Of a stretch of DNA of 32,506 nucleotides, positions 1-8,919 are shown in pieces; position 1 is the stretch's first letter; the number at the start of each line of letters is the position of its first letter. A program made the translations under genes and the position numbers. Below the pieces are notes generated by a model. That model ran no database searches. It saw only the letters and a list, made by a program, of their open reading frames with translations, and was not told the DNA's origin. The DNA comes from Pseudomonas sp. CBZ-4 (GTDB lineage: Bacteria; Pseudomonadota; Gammaproteobacteria; Pseudomonadales; Pseudomonadaceae), in contig NZ_ANNV01000034.1 of assembly GCF_000346755.1 (NCBI RefSeq), forward strand, positions 1-32,506, written 5' to 3'.

Positions 1-12
1 GGGGGGGGGGGG
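1..12. other. Homopolymer G run at window edge
   Basis: Twelve consecutive G open the window, directly followed by ordinary sequence. Pure G runs at contig ends are a common short-read artefact, so these bases probably do not belong to the molecule. No biological role is assigned. Confidence 0.6.
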
Positions 13-131
13 CGAGCCTGTGAAAAGCTTACCATTGACTGGTCTAATCCCATTCAGTCTGGAATCTTCAGCATGCGAACTGTCGACATCCAGCAGGCAA
101 GAATAAACCTGTCCCAGCGTTGATGAGGCTG

Positions 132-1020
132 TCAAAGGATGTCATTCCTGATTTCCAAGTCCGGCAGGCGGCTCTCCTCATCTGTTGTACGGAGTTGGTA
201 ATATCGGGCCGTGTTGGCAACGGGTGCCACCTTAAGTTGTAGGCTGGTTTCTACGGAGAGCGGCGGTGCAGTGGCGGTGAGTCGGGCGAGAACATTTAGG
301 ATGTGATCGGCACTCAGGGCGCCAGACAATCCTCGCAAGCGCCAATCGATTTCGCGCGTGCCGCGCTCAGCGCTTCACACAGGGGGACCGAAGGTCCCGA
401 CTCAAGCACCAGTTCTACCGCTACCAGCACCGGGTCGAGACCAGCGATGGGCACAGCAGCCAATACCTACGTCATAATTTGATCACCGTTGCTGTGATGT
501 CTCAGGCCCCGCTTGAGAAGCCGCAACGGAGTGGGCAGATCAGCAAACGGCGTGCCATTGCACAGTGCACTGGGTTTGCGTTCGATGAGTGGGATGTAAT
601 GCTGCCAGTCAAAACTGACCTGATCTCGATCAAATAGGCACTCGTGGCTGGCAATCATCGTGTCATCGGCGATGACCCTGATCCGGGAGGGATATAGACG
701 GCTGCTGACCCACTGGCCGACTCGCTCACACGGCACCGAATCGCGATTTCGTGCCACGCAGATCAGGCAGGTGCTGGAGACCCTTACGGTGTGCTCGACG
801 TAGCCATCAAAGGCGGTCGGCATCCATTTCGACCCGCTCCAGCTCCAAAACGTCCGCCACCGTCAGCCCGTTGCACTAGGGGTGTAGCAGCTCGCTCCAG
901 AGCGCACGCACGACAGCGTTGGCCCAGCCAGGCATTCAGTTCCTCGAGGGTGTGGAACATGCAGTTTGAGCGTCAATCCAGATGCGCCGTCGACTGCCTT
1001 GAACGTTCTTATCGACAAGA
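132..1020 (-). pseudogene. istA: Degenerate IS21-family transposase IstA (5' truncated)
   Basis: Read on the minus strand, pieces of one IS21-family IstA occur in order but in different frames. These are a segment with RRRIWIDAQTA (about 1018-960), then LEELNAWLGQRCRALW with an in-frame TAG near 898, then GLTVADVLELER, then MPTAFDGYVEHTVRVSSTCL to 467, and finally HILNVLARLTA to 132. IstA is the DDE transposase that acts with the ATPase IstB. At least three frame changes and one stop make this copy dead. Its 5' part is cut off by the Tn3-family end near 1020, and no istB follows in the remaining 130 bp. Assignment to IS21 rests on recalled family sequence and is confident; the exact IS name is not known. 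Confidence 0.82.
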
Positions 1021-1064
1021 GGGTTGGCCGGGATTCGCACCAAATTCGCCAAAATGCAATTAAG
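1019..1064 (+). repeat. Probable left terminal inverted repeat of the Tn4651-type element
   Basis: Between the end of istA homology and the tnpA stop lies a sequence that begins in a G-rich stretch and ends in TTAAG at 1060-1064. Tn3-family terminal repeats usually start with G runs and end in TAAG or TTAAG. The 3' end of tnpA lies 15 bp inside it. No inverted partner was found in the window, so the exact length (38 to about 46 bp) is inferred. Confidence 0.45.
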
Positions 1065-1079
1065 CTTATGATTTAAAAG

Positions 1080-4046
1080 CTAAAACTGAATCTTGTAGTC
1101 AATCGGTTTGATCTTCCGATCGAGGTCCAGGGTGTAGTCGCCGAAACGATTGATATGACTCGTCCGATGCGGCGACAGCGCCTTGAGCACCGCCTCATCC
1201 ACTGGGTGTCCCTGCCGCTGCAGATCCTTGAGCACCCTTGACATTTCCTGCGCGTTGTGCAGGATCACCAGATTCGCCACTAGGTGGTTGTACTTGATGA
1301 CTTTGCGCTGCTCATGCCGCACGTTCTCGGCAATGATGCCCTCTCCGCCGAAGAACAGCCACTTAGTGAAGTTGTTGAACTCTTCGCTCTTGTTGGTGGC
1401 TGCGTGGATGTTCCGGCGGAGTTCGATATCGTTGATGTAATTCAGCAGGAACATCGTACGCACCACGCGGCCGAGCTCGCGGAAGGCGAAGTACAGCTTG
1501 TTTTTCCGGCTGTAGGTCCCCAGTCGGCGCAGGATCATTGAAGGTGTGATCTTGCCGGCTTTGATCGAGATGGCTACTCGAAGCATGTCTGGAACGTGGC
1601 GCTCAATCAGCGCCCAGTCGATGGAGGCTCTGAACAGGCTGTTGATATGGCGATAGTGGCTTCCCTTCTCCGGTTTGAAGAAAACGAGCTCCTTGATATT
1701 GCGAATTCTCGGCATCAGCTGGATACCGAGCAGATGCGCTAGACCAAACACAGGGGCATTCTGGGCCTGGGTATCACCATGCACGGTGTCCGGCTGAATA
1801 TCCGAGTCGTTTTTGACCAGGCCATCCAGGATGTAAACCGCCTCGTAGACCCCGCAGGGAATGAAGCGGCTGAACAGGGCGATATACATGTCGGAAACAT
1901 GGTAGTAGCCGATACCGCCGTAACCACCGTAGCGGATGTGGTACTCGGAAAGCAGATTCTGTTCGTAGACATTCCACTTGGTGCCGTCCGCGGAGGCGGC
2001 CTTTCCGCTCCCCCAATATCGCGGCAAGGCAAAGCGGTTGTAGGCGTTGATAGCCGCCACGATGGCCTTGTCAAGCCGCTCTTCGGTGACGTGTTTGAGA
2101 TTAAGCCAGGCCACTTGTTTGCGACTGAAACCTTTAACCGAACGCGCGGTTTGGGATGCGCCTAGGTTGCAGCCATAGCAGAACAGTGTGGTGATGAAAC
2201 GCTTACGTGGCTCATCGAGCTTGGCCTCGAAGCCAGAAAGCGGGCCAAACAGGCGGTGCAGGTCAAGCCAACGCTCTGTTTCAGTCAGTACGTCCAAGAT
2301 GCTTTTGGGTTCGGCGGTTGCCGTGATGGCTTGATCGATGATGGGCAGCTGGGGCGGCGGCTCCCTTCGTTCGGTTCGCCGAATCAGCAGCCCGGATTCA
2401 GTCAAATCCACATGCTCGTTATCCGGAAAGTGGTCGTCGACCGTTTGCGCGAGCGCGCTCAACTGGTTGCGCAGGCCTTGGGTGAACGCGGCCGGATTGA
2501 CGTCCATGCCCACCAGTTCGCCGTAGCGCAGCACTTCCTCCTGATACTCATCCCAGCTCACCAGGTGTTCGCGGTAATCGTCGTATTGATCACTGTGCTC
2601 AACGTAGAGGTCGCCGGATTTCAACTCCTGCATAACCTGAGAGAAGATGCAGAGCTCAAAATACTTACGGTGAATCAAGGTCTCACTGCTGGCGGTGTCG
2701 CCCTTGGCGAAGATCAGTTTTCGCCACTTTTCGGGCAGCCCCTCCAGCGCCATTTCGGCAAACTCGTCCGCGCCGAGCGTGAGGTATTCGCGGTGGCTGT
2801 TGCGATGCCGCTGCAGCCAGTCAACCGCCTGCAACAGCGCGTCGTCCTGCGAGCTGGACTTGAGTGCGAGCACGTCCAGGCACTGAAACAGTAACGAGCG
2901 CTTGCTGCGGTATGGCTGCAACATGAACGGATAATAGTTGTTGCCGGCGAAGGCCATGTGCTCATCGCACTGGACGATCCAGGAGGCAGGATCGCCCTCA
3001 AGGGTTTCGTCGACCTGTGCGAGTCGCTCATCTGACGGCAAAGGCGCTTGTAGGACGGTGAGCACCTCCCGGAATTGACCGATCAGCCGATCCACCTGCT
3101 GGACATGGGTCAGGTGGTACTGCTGCAAGCGTTCTTCGGCAATCCGGTGCAGGCTGCGCAGGGTCTTGATGAAGATTTCGGCCACGTCATCCATGGCCTT
3201 CTGCAGTTGCGACTGCACCATGAGCACGGCCAAGGTGTAGCGCTTGTTGGCCTTCATCGCCCGCATTTCGGCGATATCGAGCGCTCGCGCTTCCAGTACC
3301 ATCTGGGTGCGCTTGCTGATCGCGATATTCGTCAGCAAGGGAAGTCCATCGGCCAGCTCGATCAGTCCGTTGATATGCTTGAGAAAGCTTGCAACCTCAC
3401 GAGCGCCGGGACGCTTCGGTTCGCGCTTGAGGCCATCCCATGCACTGCGCCCCTGGGGCTCCAATAGCTGATCCAGCCGCGCCGTGGCAGAGGCTGGCAA
3501 TACATTGGCGACACTCTGATAAATCGACTCGTTGACGCTGGCACGGGCCTGCTGGGCCAGACGGCTGAGCCGTGTAAAACCCGGGAGTTCATAACGGCGG
3601 CGAACCAGCTCTTCAATGAGGATGTTGATGATGTCGGGTAGTTCCTGCTTCGAGGTGGCGGCTTGATGAGCGACCTCGTCCAGCCACTGATCGCCCTCGG
3701 CATCCAGCACCTGAATGCCCAGATGAACGCGAAGCCGCTGCTGGTGGCGTGGTTTGCTGCCGGATTGGTCGTAACGCTGCAGGGCGACCTTGGCGGGAAC
3801 TCGCAATCCTGCAAGGCGGCAGATATGTTCAAGGATTGCCGGTGGCGTGGCTGCGAGTGGAAGGAAATAGCCGAGCCGTTGCAGGAGTTTCAGCTGGATC
3901 AGGAGGCAGACGCGCGTAGGGGCTTGCCGATACCAGCCAAAGATCAAGACTTTCTCCTGAGGGCCGGGTGTATAAATCGCGCCGAGTTCCTGTGGGCTGA
4001 ACTCGGTTTTAAGACGCGGATAGGCAGTTTCTTCCGGTCGACTCAT
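1080..4046 (-). CDS. tnpA: Tn3-family transposase TnpA
   Basis: A 988-residue protein of the usual Tn3-family TnpA length. It cuts and joins transposon ends in replicative transposition. The C-terminal third carries the RNase H-like catalytic region: SADGTKW (first Asp), DTVHGDTQAQNAPVFG (second Asp, variant of the usual DTHGYT) and NKSEEFNN (Glu). The N-terminal part begins with a Tn3-type DUF4158-like DNA-binding region (FSPQELGAIYTP). The start ATG at 4046 overlaps the stop of tnpS by four bases (ATGA), indicating translational coupling. The frame is intact, so the protein may be functional, although one transposon end appears to be missing. The family call is firm; placement in the Tn4651 subgroup comes from the tnpS/tnpT partners. 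Confidence 0.93.
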   Translation of the reverse strand: MSRPEETAYPRLKTEFSPQELGAIYTPGPQEKVLIFGWYRQAPTRVCLLIQLKLLQRLGYFLPLAATPPAILEHICRLAGLRVPAKVALQRYDQSGSKPRHQQRLRVHLGIQVLDAEGDQWLDEVAHQAATSKQELPDIINILIEELVRRRYELPGFTRLSRLAQQARASVNESIYQSVANVLPASATARLDQLLEPQGRSAWDGLKREPKRPGAREVASFLKHINGLIELADGLPLLTNIAISKRTQMVLEARALDIAEMRAMKANKRYTLAVLMVQSQLQKAMDDVAEIFIKTLRSLHRIAEERLQQYHLTHVQQVDRLIGQFREVLTVLQAPLPSDERLAQVDETLEGDPASWIVQCDEHMAFAGNNYYPFMLQPYRSKRSLLFQCLDVLALKSSSQDDALLQAVDWLQRHRNSHREYLTLGADEFAEMALEGLPEKWRKLIFAKGDTASSETLIHRKYFELCIFSQVMQELKSGDLYVEHSDQYDDYREHLVSWDEYQEEVLRYGELVGMDVNPAAFTQGLRNQLSALAQTVDDHFPDNEHVDLTESGLLIRRTERREPPPQLPIIDQAITATAEPKSILDVLTETERWLDLHRLFGPLSGFEAKLDEPRKRFITTLFCYGCNLGASQTARSVKGFSRKQVAWLNLKHVTEERLDKAIVAAINAYNRFALPRYWGSGKAASADGTKWNVYEQNLLSEYHIRYGGYGGIGYYHVSDMYIALFSRFIPCGVYEAVYILDGLVKNDSDIQPDTVHGDTQAQNAPVFGLAHLLGIQLMPRIRNIKELVFFKPEKGSHYRHINSLFRASIDWALIERHVPDMLRVAISIKAGKITPSMILRRLGTYSRKNKLYFAFRELGRVVRTMFLLNYINDIELRRNIHAATNKSEEFNNFTKWLFFGGEGIIAENVRHEQRKVIKYNHLVANLVILHNAQEMSRVLKDLQRQGHPVDEAVLKALSPHRTSHINRFGDYTLDLDRKIKPIDYKIQF

Positions 4047-5059
4047 GGATCTTGCTGACGCCGTAAGAGCGAGCCTGCCGCGTTTTCTTCGAAGGCGCCG
4101 GCCTCCTCGATATAGCCTTGCACGGTGCCGTCATGCCGCCAGCCACCCTGGCGCTTGATCTCGAGAAAGTCAGCACCGGCGCGATGGGCGCTGGTTGCCA
4201 GGCCACGGCGCAGGCTGTGGCTGCTCATCTCTGGGGCATGCGACAGACGCGCTTCCTGGGCGCGAGCCGCCAGGATGGCATTGACGCTACCCACGTTCAG
4301 CGGAGCAGCCCCGACTACACCCCAGCGGCTGATGCGGCGGAACAGCGGGCCTTGCTCAATCTGAGCGGTATCCAACCAGCACCGCAAAGCCTTGGCTGGG
4401 CAGCAGATGTTGTCGCCGTAGGGGATCGCCTTGTCCAAGCCCTGACCCTCCTGGTCGGTCTTGGAGCGCGGCAGCGTGATCCGTAGACCTTCCCGCTCCC
4501 ACTGCAGGTAGTGCACTTCCAGCATGACCAGTTCGCTGCGTCGGAACGCGCCGAAGTACCCCACCTGTATCAATGCGCTGTCACGCAGCGCCGCGAGCCC
4601 GTCGAGCGTGGCCAGGTGCGTCACGATCAGGTCGAGATCTTCCAGCAGTAAGGCTTTGGCTTTCTGCCGCGGGCGCCCGTGCACTCGCTCGATACCGCGC
4701 AAGGTCTTGCGTACGGTGGCGCTGGCGGTCGGGTCAGGAAAGCCCTGAAAGCGGTGCCATTGCCCCAGCGCGGTCAGGCGCAGGGACAAAGTGCGCGGGT
4801 TCAACGCTTCTGCGAAGGTCAGCAGGTAATGAATCACCGTGGCTTCATCGCACGGCAGCACGCCGCCCCAGGCCTGAAAGTGGCGAATGGCCGAGCGGTA
4901 GGTTCGGCGGATGTTGTCGGAGGTGGCGGCCGCGAGAAAGCGCTGGTAGCGCTGGGCCAACTGCTCCGGGGTAGCGAGCGTACCGTTGGTACGCGCAAGG
5001 GCTGCTCGCTCGTCGAGCAGTAACGGGGTGGCTATTTCATCGTTATTTCTTGTAGTCAT
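4043..5059 (-). CDS. tnpS: Tyrosine site-specific recombinase, TnpS-type cointegrate resolvase
   Basis: A 338-residue tyrosine recombinase. An N-terminal core-binding SAM-like domain (about residues 35-120) precedes the catalytic domain with GAFRRSEL (first Arg), HSLRRGLATSAHRAG (His-x-x-Arg motif), GGWRHDGTVQGYI (second His/Trp region and the nucleophilic Tyr). In Tn4651-type transposons TnpS resolves cointegrates at a site between tnpS and tnpT. Here the gene overlaps tnpA by four bases and faces away from tnpT, with 186 bp between their starts. The ATG at 5059 is chosen over a TTG one codon upstream. General integrase function is certain; the TnpS role is inferred from the divergent TnpT partner. 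Confidence 0.85.
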   Translation of the reverse strand: MTTRNNDEIATPLLLDERAALARTNGTLATPEQLAQRYQRFLAAATSDNIRRTYRSAIRHFQAWGGVLPCDEATVIHYLLTFAEALNPRTLSLRLTALGQWHRFQGFPDPTASATVRKTLRGIERVHGRPRQKAKALLLEDLDLIVTHLATLDGLAALRDSALIQVGYFGAFRRSELVMLEVHYLQWEREGLRITLPRSKTDQEGQGLDKAIPYGDNICCPAKALRCWLDTAQIEQGPLFRRISRWGVVGAAPLNVGSVNAILAARAQEARLSHAPEMSSHSLRRGLATSAHRAGADFLEIKRQGGWRHDGTVQGYIEEAGAFEENAAGSLLRRQQDP

Positions 5060-5125
5060 CAAGAAACGCCTGTTTAGGCCGTGCGTACTGCGGATTATAG
5101 AAGCGAATGCCGAGCGTGAACGCCT

Positions 5126-5155
5126 AACTCGCGATAACCGCGCTTATCGTCGGTT
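5126..5155. promoter_or_regulatory. Candidate core recombination site (rst) between tnpS and tnpT
   Basis: Two 12-bp arms, AACTCGCGATAA at 5126-5137 and TTATCGTCGGTT at 5144-5155, are inverted with 9 of 12 positions paired and separated by the 6-bp spacer CCGCGC. This is the layout of a tyrosine recombinase crossover site (loxP/dif-like). It sits in the divergent intergenic region where Tn4651-type elements keep their resolution site. Further right, AGTAT and ATACT arms around 5199-5218 form another imperfect dyad that could bind TnpT. The divergent promoters must also lie here. Confidence 0.6.
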
Positions 5156-5245
5156 CGCCGAGGGTTTCGCCGGGCTGTTCTATTCTGTACTTAAACTGCA
5201 GTATTACGTTTTCCATACTACGGTACGAAAAAATCCGAGGTGCTT

Positions 5246-6304
5246 ATGGCCCGCCCAGGGATCATGTATGTCCACGTCGCCGCCGCCGCCGCCCAGCTCG
5301 TTGCTCAAGGCAAAAATCCAACGATCGACAGCGTCCGCGAAGCCTTGGGCGGAACCGGCAGCAAGAGCACCATCGCGCCGCTGTTAAAACGTTGGAAAGC
5401 AGCCCACCAAGACACGGTGGCGCACGCGGAGCTTGGACTGCCTGCCGAGCTGGTCCTGGCGTTGAAAGGGGTCTACGAAACAGTGCAGGCGCAGGCGACC
5501 CTCCAAGTCGAGCAGTCGGAGCAGACCCATCGCGAAGCCACCGCCGTGCTGCAGGAGCAGTTGCAGCAGGTTTTCAGCGAGCGGGACGCTTTACTCAACG
5601 CACAGGCGCAGCAAAGTCAGGCGCTGGCCACCGCCCAAGCACGCAGCCAAGGGCTGGAAGAAACCGTGCAGCGGCAGGAAATCACCTTGGTCAGTCTGGG
5701 CAGCGAAAAGCTCGGGCTCGAACAGCGCCTGGTCGACCGCGTCGCAGAAATAGCCACACTGAGCCAACACCTGCAGCAAGCGCAGGGGCAGTTCGAGCAT
5801 TACCAGGCATCGGTCGCGCAACAGCGCGCCGACGAGCGCCAGGCCGCGGAACAACGCCAGCAGCACCTGGAACAGGAGCTGACAGAGCTCCGCCAGCGCC
5901 TGCTCGCACAACAAACCCACCTGGGCGAACTGCACGCACAGGAACAACGCTGGGCGCAGGACCACGATCGACTGCAGAGCACCCTGCACACGTCCCAGGA
6001 GTCGCTGATCCTCAGCCGCAGCGCACAGGAGCAGTTGGCACGGCAACTCGCCGAGCTGAAACAGATCCATCAGGCACTGGAGCAGCGGCATGTCCAGGAC
6101 GAACAGTGCTTGGCTGATACGCGAACGAAGTTGGCTGTGGCCGAGCGGGAGCGGCGTCTTCTGACGGACCGTTTCACCCAAGCAGAATCCCAGTTGACCG
6201 AACTTGCCAGAGAGCAACAACGTCTGCTCCAAGACAACGCGGTGTTAAACAGCCAACTTGTGGAACTCAGAACGTTGCCACCGAACCCGCCGTTGGCATC
6301 TTGA
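5246..6304 (+). CDS. tnpT: KfrA-like coiled-coil DNA-binding protein TnpT
   Basis: A 352-residue protein. Residues 1-115 match the KfrA N-terminal DNA-binding domain (ARPGIMYVHVAAAAAQLVAQ, then SVREALGGTGSKSTIAPLLKRWK). Residues about 115-340 are a long Gln/Glu/Leu-rich coiled coil. In Tn4651-type transposons TnpT binds the resolution site and promotes TnpS-mediated recombination. The ATG at 5246 is preferred because GAGG at 5237-5240 lies five bases upstream; a GTG two codons earlier overlaps that ribosome site. It is transcribed divergently from tnpS. The coiled coil is intact to a normal stop. Confidence 0.8.
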   Translation: MARPGIMYVHVAAAAAQLVAQGKNPTIDSVREALGGTGSKSTIAPLLKRWKAAHQDTVAHAELGLPAELVLALKGVYETVQAQATLQVEQSEQTHREATAVLQEQLQQVFSERDALLNAQAQQSQALATAQARSQGLEETVQRQEITLVSLGSEKLGLEQRLVDRVAEIATLSQHLQQAQGQFEHYQASVAQQRADERQAAEQRQQHLEQELTELRQRLLAQQTHLGELHAQEQRWAQDHDRLQSTLHTSQESLILSRSAQEQLARQLAELKQIHQALEQRHVQDEQCLADTRTKLAVAERERRLLTDRFTQAESQLTELAREQQRLLQDNAVLNSQLVELRTLPPNPPLAS

Positions 6305-6368
6305 ATGGGCGTTATGCAATGAGCTTGGAGAGTGTCTAGAAAATCAGGGGCGATTCACACAGCTGGGG

Positions 6369-7203
6369 CAAAGGACCGGGCACCGCTTGCGCAGCACCGT
6401 ATCCGGCAAGAAACGCGTCATTGTTGACCTAGCCGGAGGGCACTACCTCAGCTTGCAACAGCGGCAGCACGACATGGCCGCCACCGAAGACCAGTAACCC
6501 GCTACGGAAGAAGGCATCCACCATTGCTACGGCATGACTCGGCAGCAGTTGGGCCAAGACAGGCAACCCCATCAGCAACGTACAGAACAGTGCTAGCCAG
6601 ATCGCTCCGGCACGCTGGCTTACCGCGATCGGCAGCGGATCGTGTGCGCAGTCCTGAGTAGGCTTGAACAGCAGCAGGCCAGCGATGGCAGCAGCAGCAA
6701 TCATGCTGACCTGCCCCCACGCAGATGGCATAAGTAGGACGACACAGGCAGCAATCGCCATGCTGGTGACACGCAATACGTCCGGGCACAGGTTGCGTGC
6801 CCCATACAGCTTGGGCAACCACAGGTACTGCCACCACTTTCAGACCGTGGAGCGCTCCCGACGAGACGGCATCGCCTTAGTTAGATATACCCAGCGCGAA
6901 CAGGACCAGGGCAATGGCTGAGGGCAGTGTGAATCCTGCCCAAGCCGCCATGGCTCCAGCGTAGCCCGAGCGGGACAGACCCAAGGCCATACCAATCTGA
7001 CTGCTTGCAGGCCCTGGCAGGAATTGGCACAGTGCCAACAAGTCTGCATAACTGCGTTCGGACAACCAGCGCCGTCGTGTGACGAACTCGTCACGGAAAT
7101 AGCCTAAGTGCACGATGGGGCCGCCGAAGGAGCTTAGTCCAAGGCGCAGAAAGATGAGAAAGACAGACCACGGGCTGTGGTGGTCAGTGTGGGTGTTTGT
7201 CAT
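6369..7203 (-). pseudogene. chrA: Broken chromate transporter gene chrA (3' truncated)
   Basis: This is a second, decayed relative of the intact chrA at 16553-17758. It starts with ATG at 7203 ([18 protein letters not shown]) and aligns closely with the intact copy. It has an in-frame TAA at 6877-6879 (Tyr codon in the intact gene), a 5-bp deletion at the WGMARN position that shifts the frame, and a TAG at 6429-6431 replacing Trp. Homology stops at 6369 after AAQAVPGPL, where transposon-derived sequence begins, so roughly the last third of the protein is missing. ChrA family proteins export chromate; this copy cannot make a full transporter. Confidence 0.9.
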
Positions 7204-7300
7204 GCGTTTGCCTTCGTGCATGAAAGTAGCCGAAGGTTTGCCAGGTACCCGGCCGTCCGAGTGAGGCAAACCTGCTGGGCTGGATAGCTGGCGCTCTTGC

Positions 7301-7435
7301 GCCCAGGAGCAGTGCCAACGACACACCGAGCATGACCGTCAAAGAGCCTTCATTGGCCAGATTGACGCCATCAAGGCTTACGCCGGCATTGGCGAGCGCA
7401 AATAACGGCATGATTACATAGGCGACCCAGTTGAC
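7301..7435 (-). pseudogene. nhaA: Fragment of Na+/H+ antiporter gene nhaA
   Basis: About 45 codons read [20 protein letters not shown] followed by [15 protein letters not shown], which is the conserved mid-to-late part of NhaA antiporters. Both sides of the fragment lack NhaA homology. On its 3' side the broken chrA starts about 100 bp away in the same direction. This is a deletion scar and cannot encode a transporter. Confidence 0.75.
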
Positions 7436-7553
7436 CGGCGAAGAGCGAACCACGCCGTGGCGCACTTAGCGGATGGCAGCATTTTTTTCGACAGGGAGAG
7501 TTCATAGGCAGCGTAGATAGGGGGAGCAGGGACGGGCATAAAATTATTAAAAT

Positions 7554-7574
7554 TACATATTTACAAATATAGAT
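7554..7574. promoter_or_regulatory. AT-rich operator-like motif upstream of the MDR oxidoreductase gene
   Basis: TACATATTT-AC-AAATATAGAT contains the near-perfect palindrome ATATTTACAAATAT. Its reverse complement matches 18 of 21 positions of a site at 10960-10980 before the LLM oxidoreductase gene, and a weaker relative lies at 9360-9380 before the old yellow enzyme gene. I infer a binding site for the ArsR-family regulator encoded at 10620-10925. It lies 145 bp upstream of the start codon. Confidence 0.4.
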
Positions 7575-7718
7575 ATGACGAATAGCATTTGCATGCCCGT
7601 GAAGTAGCGACGCGCCGGACACACAGACCGAAGCGACGTTGTAACGCGCGGGGCGGCTAATCTGCGCCAGCCAAAGGCTGGCTCACTGTTCCCATCCCTC
7701 AATAGAAGGAGACCCAAA

Positions 7719-8714
7719 ATGACCCATGTTGTCCGTTTTCATCAGATCGGCGGCCCCGAAGTCTTGCAGATCGAAGAGCTCGAAGTTGGCGCTCCGGGCT
7801 CCGGCGAGCTGCGCATCCGCGTCGAGGCGATCGGCCTGAATCGCGCGGAAGCCATGTTCCGCTCGGGTGTGTACCTGGAGCCGACGCAGCTGCCGGCCCG
7901 GCTCGGCTACGAAGCTTCCGGCATCGTCGAGGCGCTGGGCAGCGGCGTTCACGGCTTCGAGGTTGGCGAAGCGGTCAGCGTGATTCCGGCTTTTTCCATG
8001 AACAAGTTTGGCGTCTATGCCGAGCAGGCGATCGTGCCGGCCACGGGGGTTCTGAAGCGGCCGGCGGGCGTCGGCGCGGTGAAGGGGGCGGCGATCTGGA
8101 TGCAGTATCTGACCGCCTATGGCGCACTGATCGAGATTGCCCAACTCAAGCGCGGTGATGCGGTGATCATCACGGCGGCTTCGAGCAGCGTCGGCTTGGC
8201 CGCGATCCAGATCGCCAACAGCGTCGGCGCCATTCCGATCGCGACGACCCGGACACGCGCGAAGGAGGCGGCGCTACGCGAGGCGGGGGCGGCGCATGTG
8301 ATCGCCACCGAGGAGCAGGACCTGGTCGCGGAGGTAATGCGGATCACCGACGGTCGCGGCGCGCGCATCGCCTTCGACCCGGTCGCGGGGCCGCAAGTCG
8401 AAACACTGGCGCAAGCGATGAGTCAGCAGGGCCTGCTTTTCATCTATGGCAATCTCAGCGGTCAGGAGACGCCGTTCCCGGCCTTGGCAGCGATGAACAA
8501 AGCCCTGAGCGTGCGCGGCTACACGCTGTTCGAACTGACCGGTGATCCGCAACGCTTGGCGCCTGCGCAAGCTTTTATCACGCGCGGCCTCGAGGCCGGA
8601 CAGCTGAAGCCGATCATTGCCAAGACCTTCCCCTTCGAGCAGATCGTCGAAGCGCACCGTTACATGGAATCGAACCAGCAGTTTGGCAAGATCGTCGTCA
8701 CGGTATCTCGGTAG
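7719..8714 (+). CDS. Medium-chain dehydrogenase/reductase, NAD(P)H:quinone oxidoreductase-like
   Basis: A 331-residue MDR-superfamily protein. The N-terminal GroES-like domain (residues 1-125) includes IGLNRAEAMFRSG and RLGYEASGIVEALGSGV. The Rossmann domain contains GDAVIITAASSSVGLAAIQIAN (residues about 145-167), which is the zinc-free quinone oxidoreductase variant of the nucleotide-binding motif. The structural-zinc Cys cluster is absent, which points to quinone oxidoreductase or enone reductase activity instead of alcohol dehydrogenase. A clear ribosome site (AGAAGGAGA) precedes the ATG. The gene leads a plus-strand series of redox enzymes that likely handle reactive quinones or unsaturated carbonyls. 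The exact substrate cannot be read from sequence. Confidence 0.88.
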   Translation: MTHVVRFHQIGGPEVLQIEELEVGAPGSGELRIRVEAIGLNRAEAMFRSGVYLEPTQLPARLGYEASGIVEALGSGVHGFEVGEAVSVIPAFSMNKFGVYAEQAIVPATGVLKRPAGVGAVKGAAIWMQYLTAYGALIEIAQLKRGDAVIITAASSSVGLAAIQIANSVGAIPIATTRTRAKEAALREAGAAHVIATEEQDLVAEVMRITDGRGARIAFDPVAGPQVETLAQAMSQQGLLFIYGNLSGQETPFPALAAMNKALSVRGYTLFELTGDPQRLAPAQAFITRGLEAGQLKPIIAKTFPFEQIVEAHRYMESNQQFGKIVVTVSR

Positions 8715-8814
8715 AGGCAGTTCGTGAAAGACCAGGAGAGGGCAGAGTCGCCTTTCCCGCGACTGCGGAAATGACTCGACGCTGCCCCTTCATCCCCGCC
8801 ACGCTGGAGCTGGG

Positions 8815-8854
8815 CGGCAAATCGGCAAATCGGCAAATCGGCGAATCGGCGAAT
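8815..8854. repeat. Five tandem copies of an 8-bp unit (CGGCAAAT/CGGCGAAT)
   Basis: Three copies of CGGCAAAT are followed by two of CGGCGAAT with no interruption, in the non-coding gap between the MDR gene and the ABM gene, 65 bp before the ABM start. Such a short perfect array is prone to slippage and could change promoter or leader spacing. No function is proven. Confidence 0.9.
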
Positions 8855-8919
8855 ATCGCGTTGGGCTTACTGGAATGCGTCACGCATGGTGATATCGTCG
8901 TAACAACAGGAGGCACGTC

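Larger units (their letters stand above)
1019..6368 (-). mobile_element. Tn4651-type Tn3-family transposon (tnpA-tnpS / tnpT), right end not found
   Basis: The unit holds a Tn3-family transposase, a tyrosine recombinase of the TnpS type and a divergent coiled-coil TnpT. This is the cointegrate-resolution arrangement known from Tn4651 of the TOL plasmid. The left boundary falls where istA homology stops, near 1015-1030. On the right, chrA homology begins at 6369, so the element or a deletion within it ends there. I could not find a matching inverted repeat on the right, so that end is probably lost. Insertion or deletion at this point removed the 3' part of chrA. Confidence 0.75.

Noticed and set aside
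5392..6117. Long Arg/Ala/Gly-rich frame overlapping tnpT
   Set aside because: It is a low-complexity shadow of the Gln/Leu-rich coiled-coil coding sequence in another frame.
6305..6368. Possible right terminal repeat of the Tn4651-type element
   Set aside because: Several G runs and an ATGCAATGAGCTT stretch resemble parts of the left end, but only in direct orientation. No inverted match was found, so no right end is annotated.
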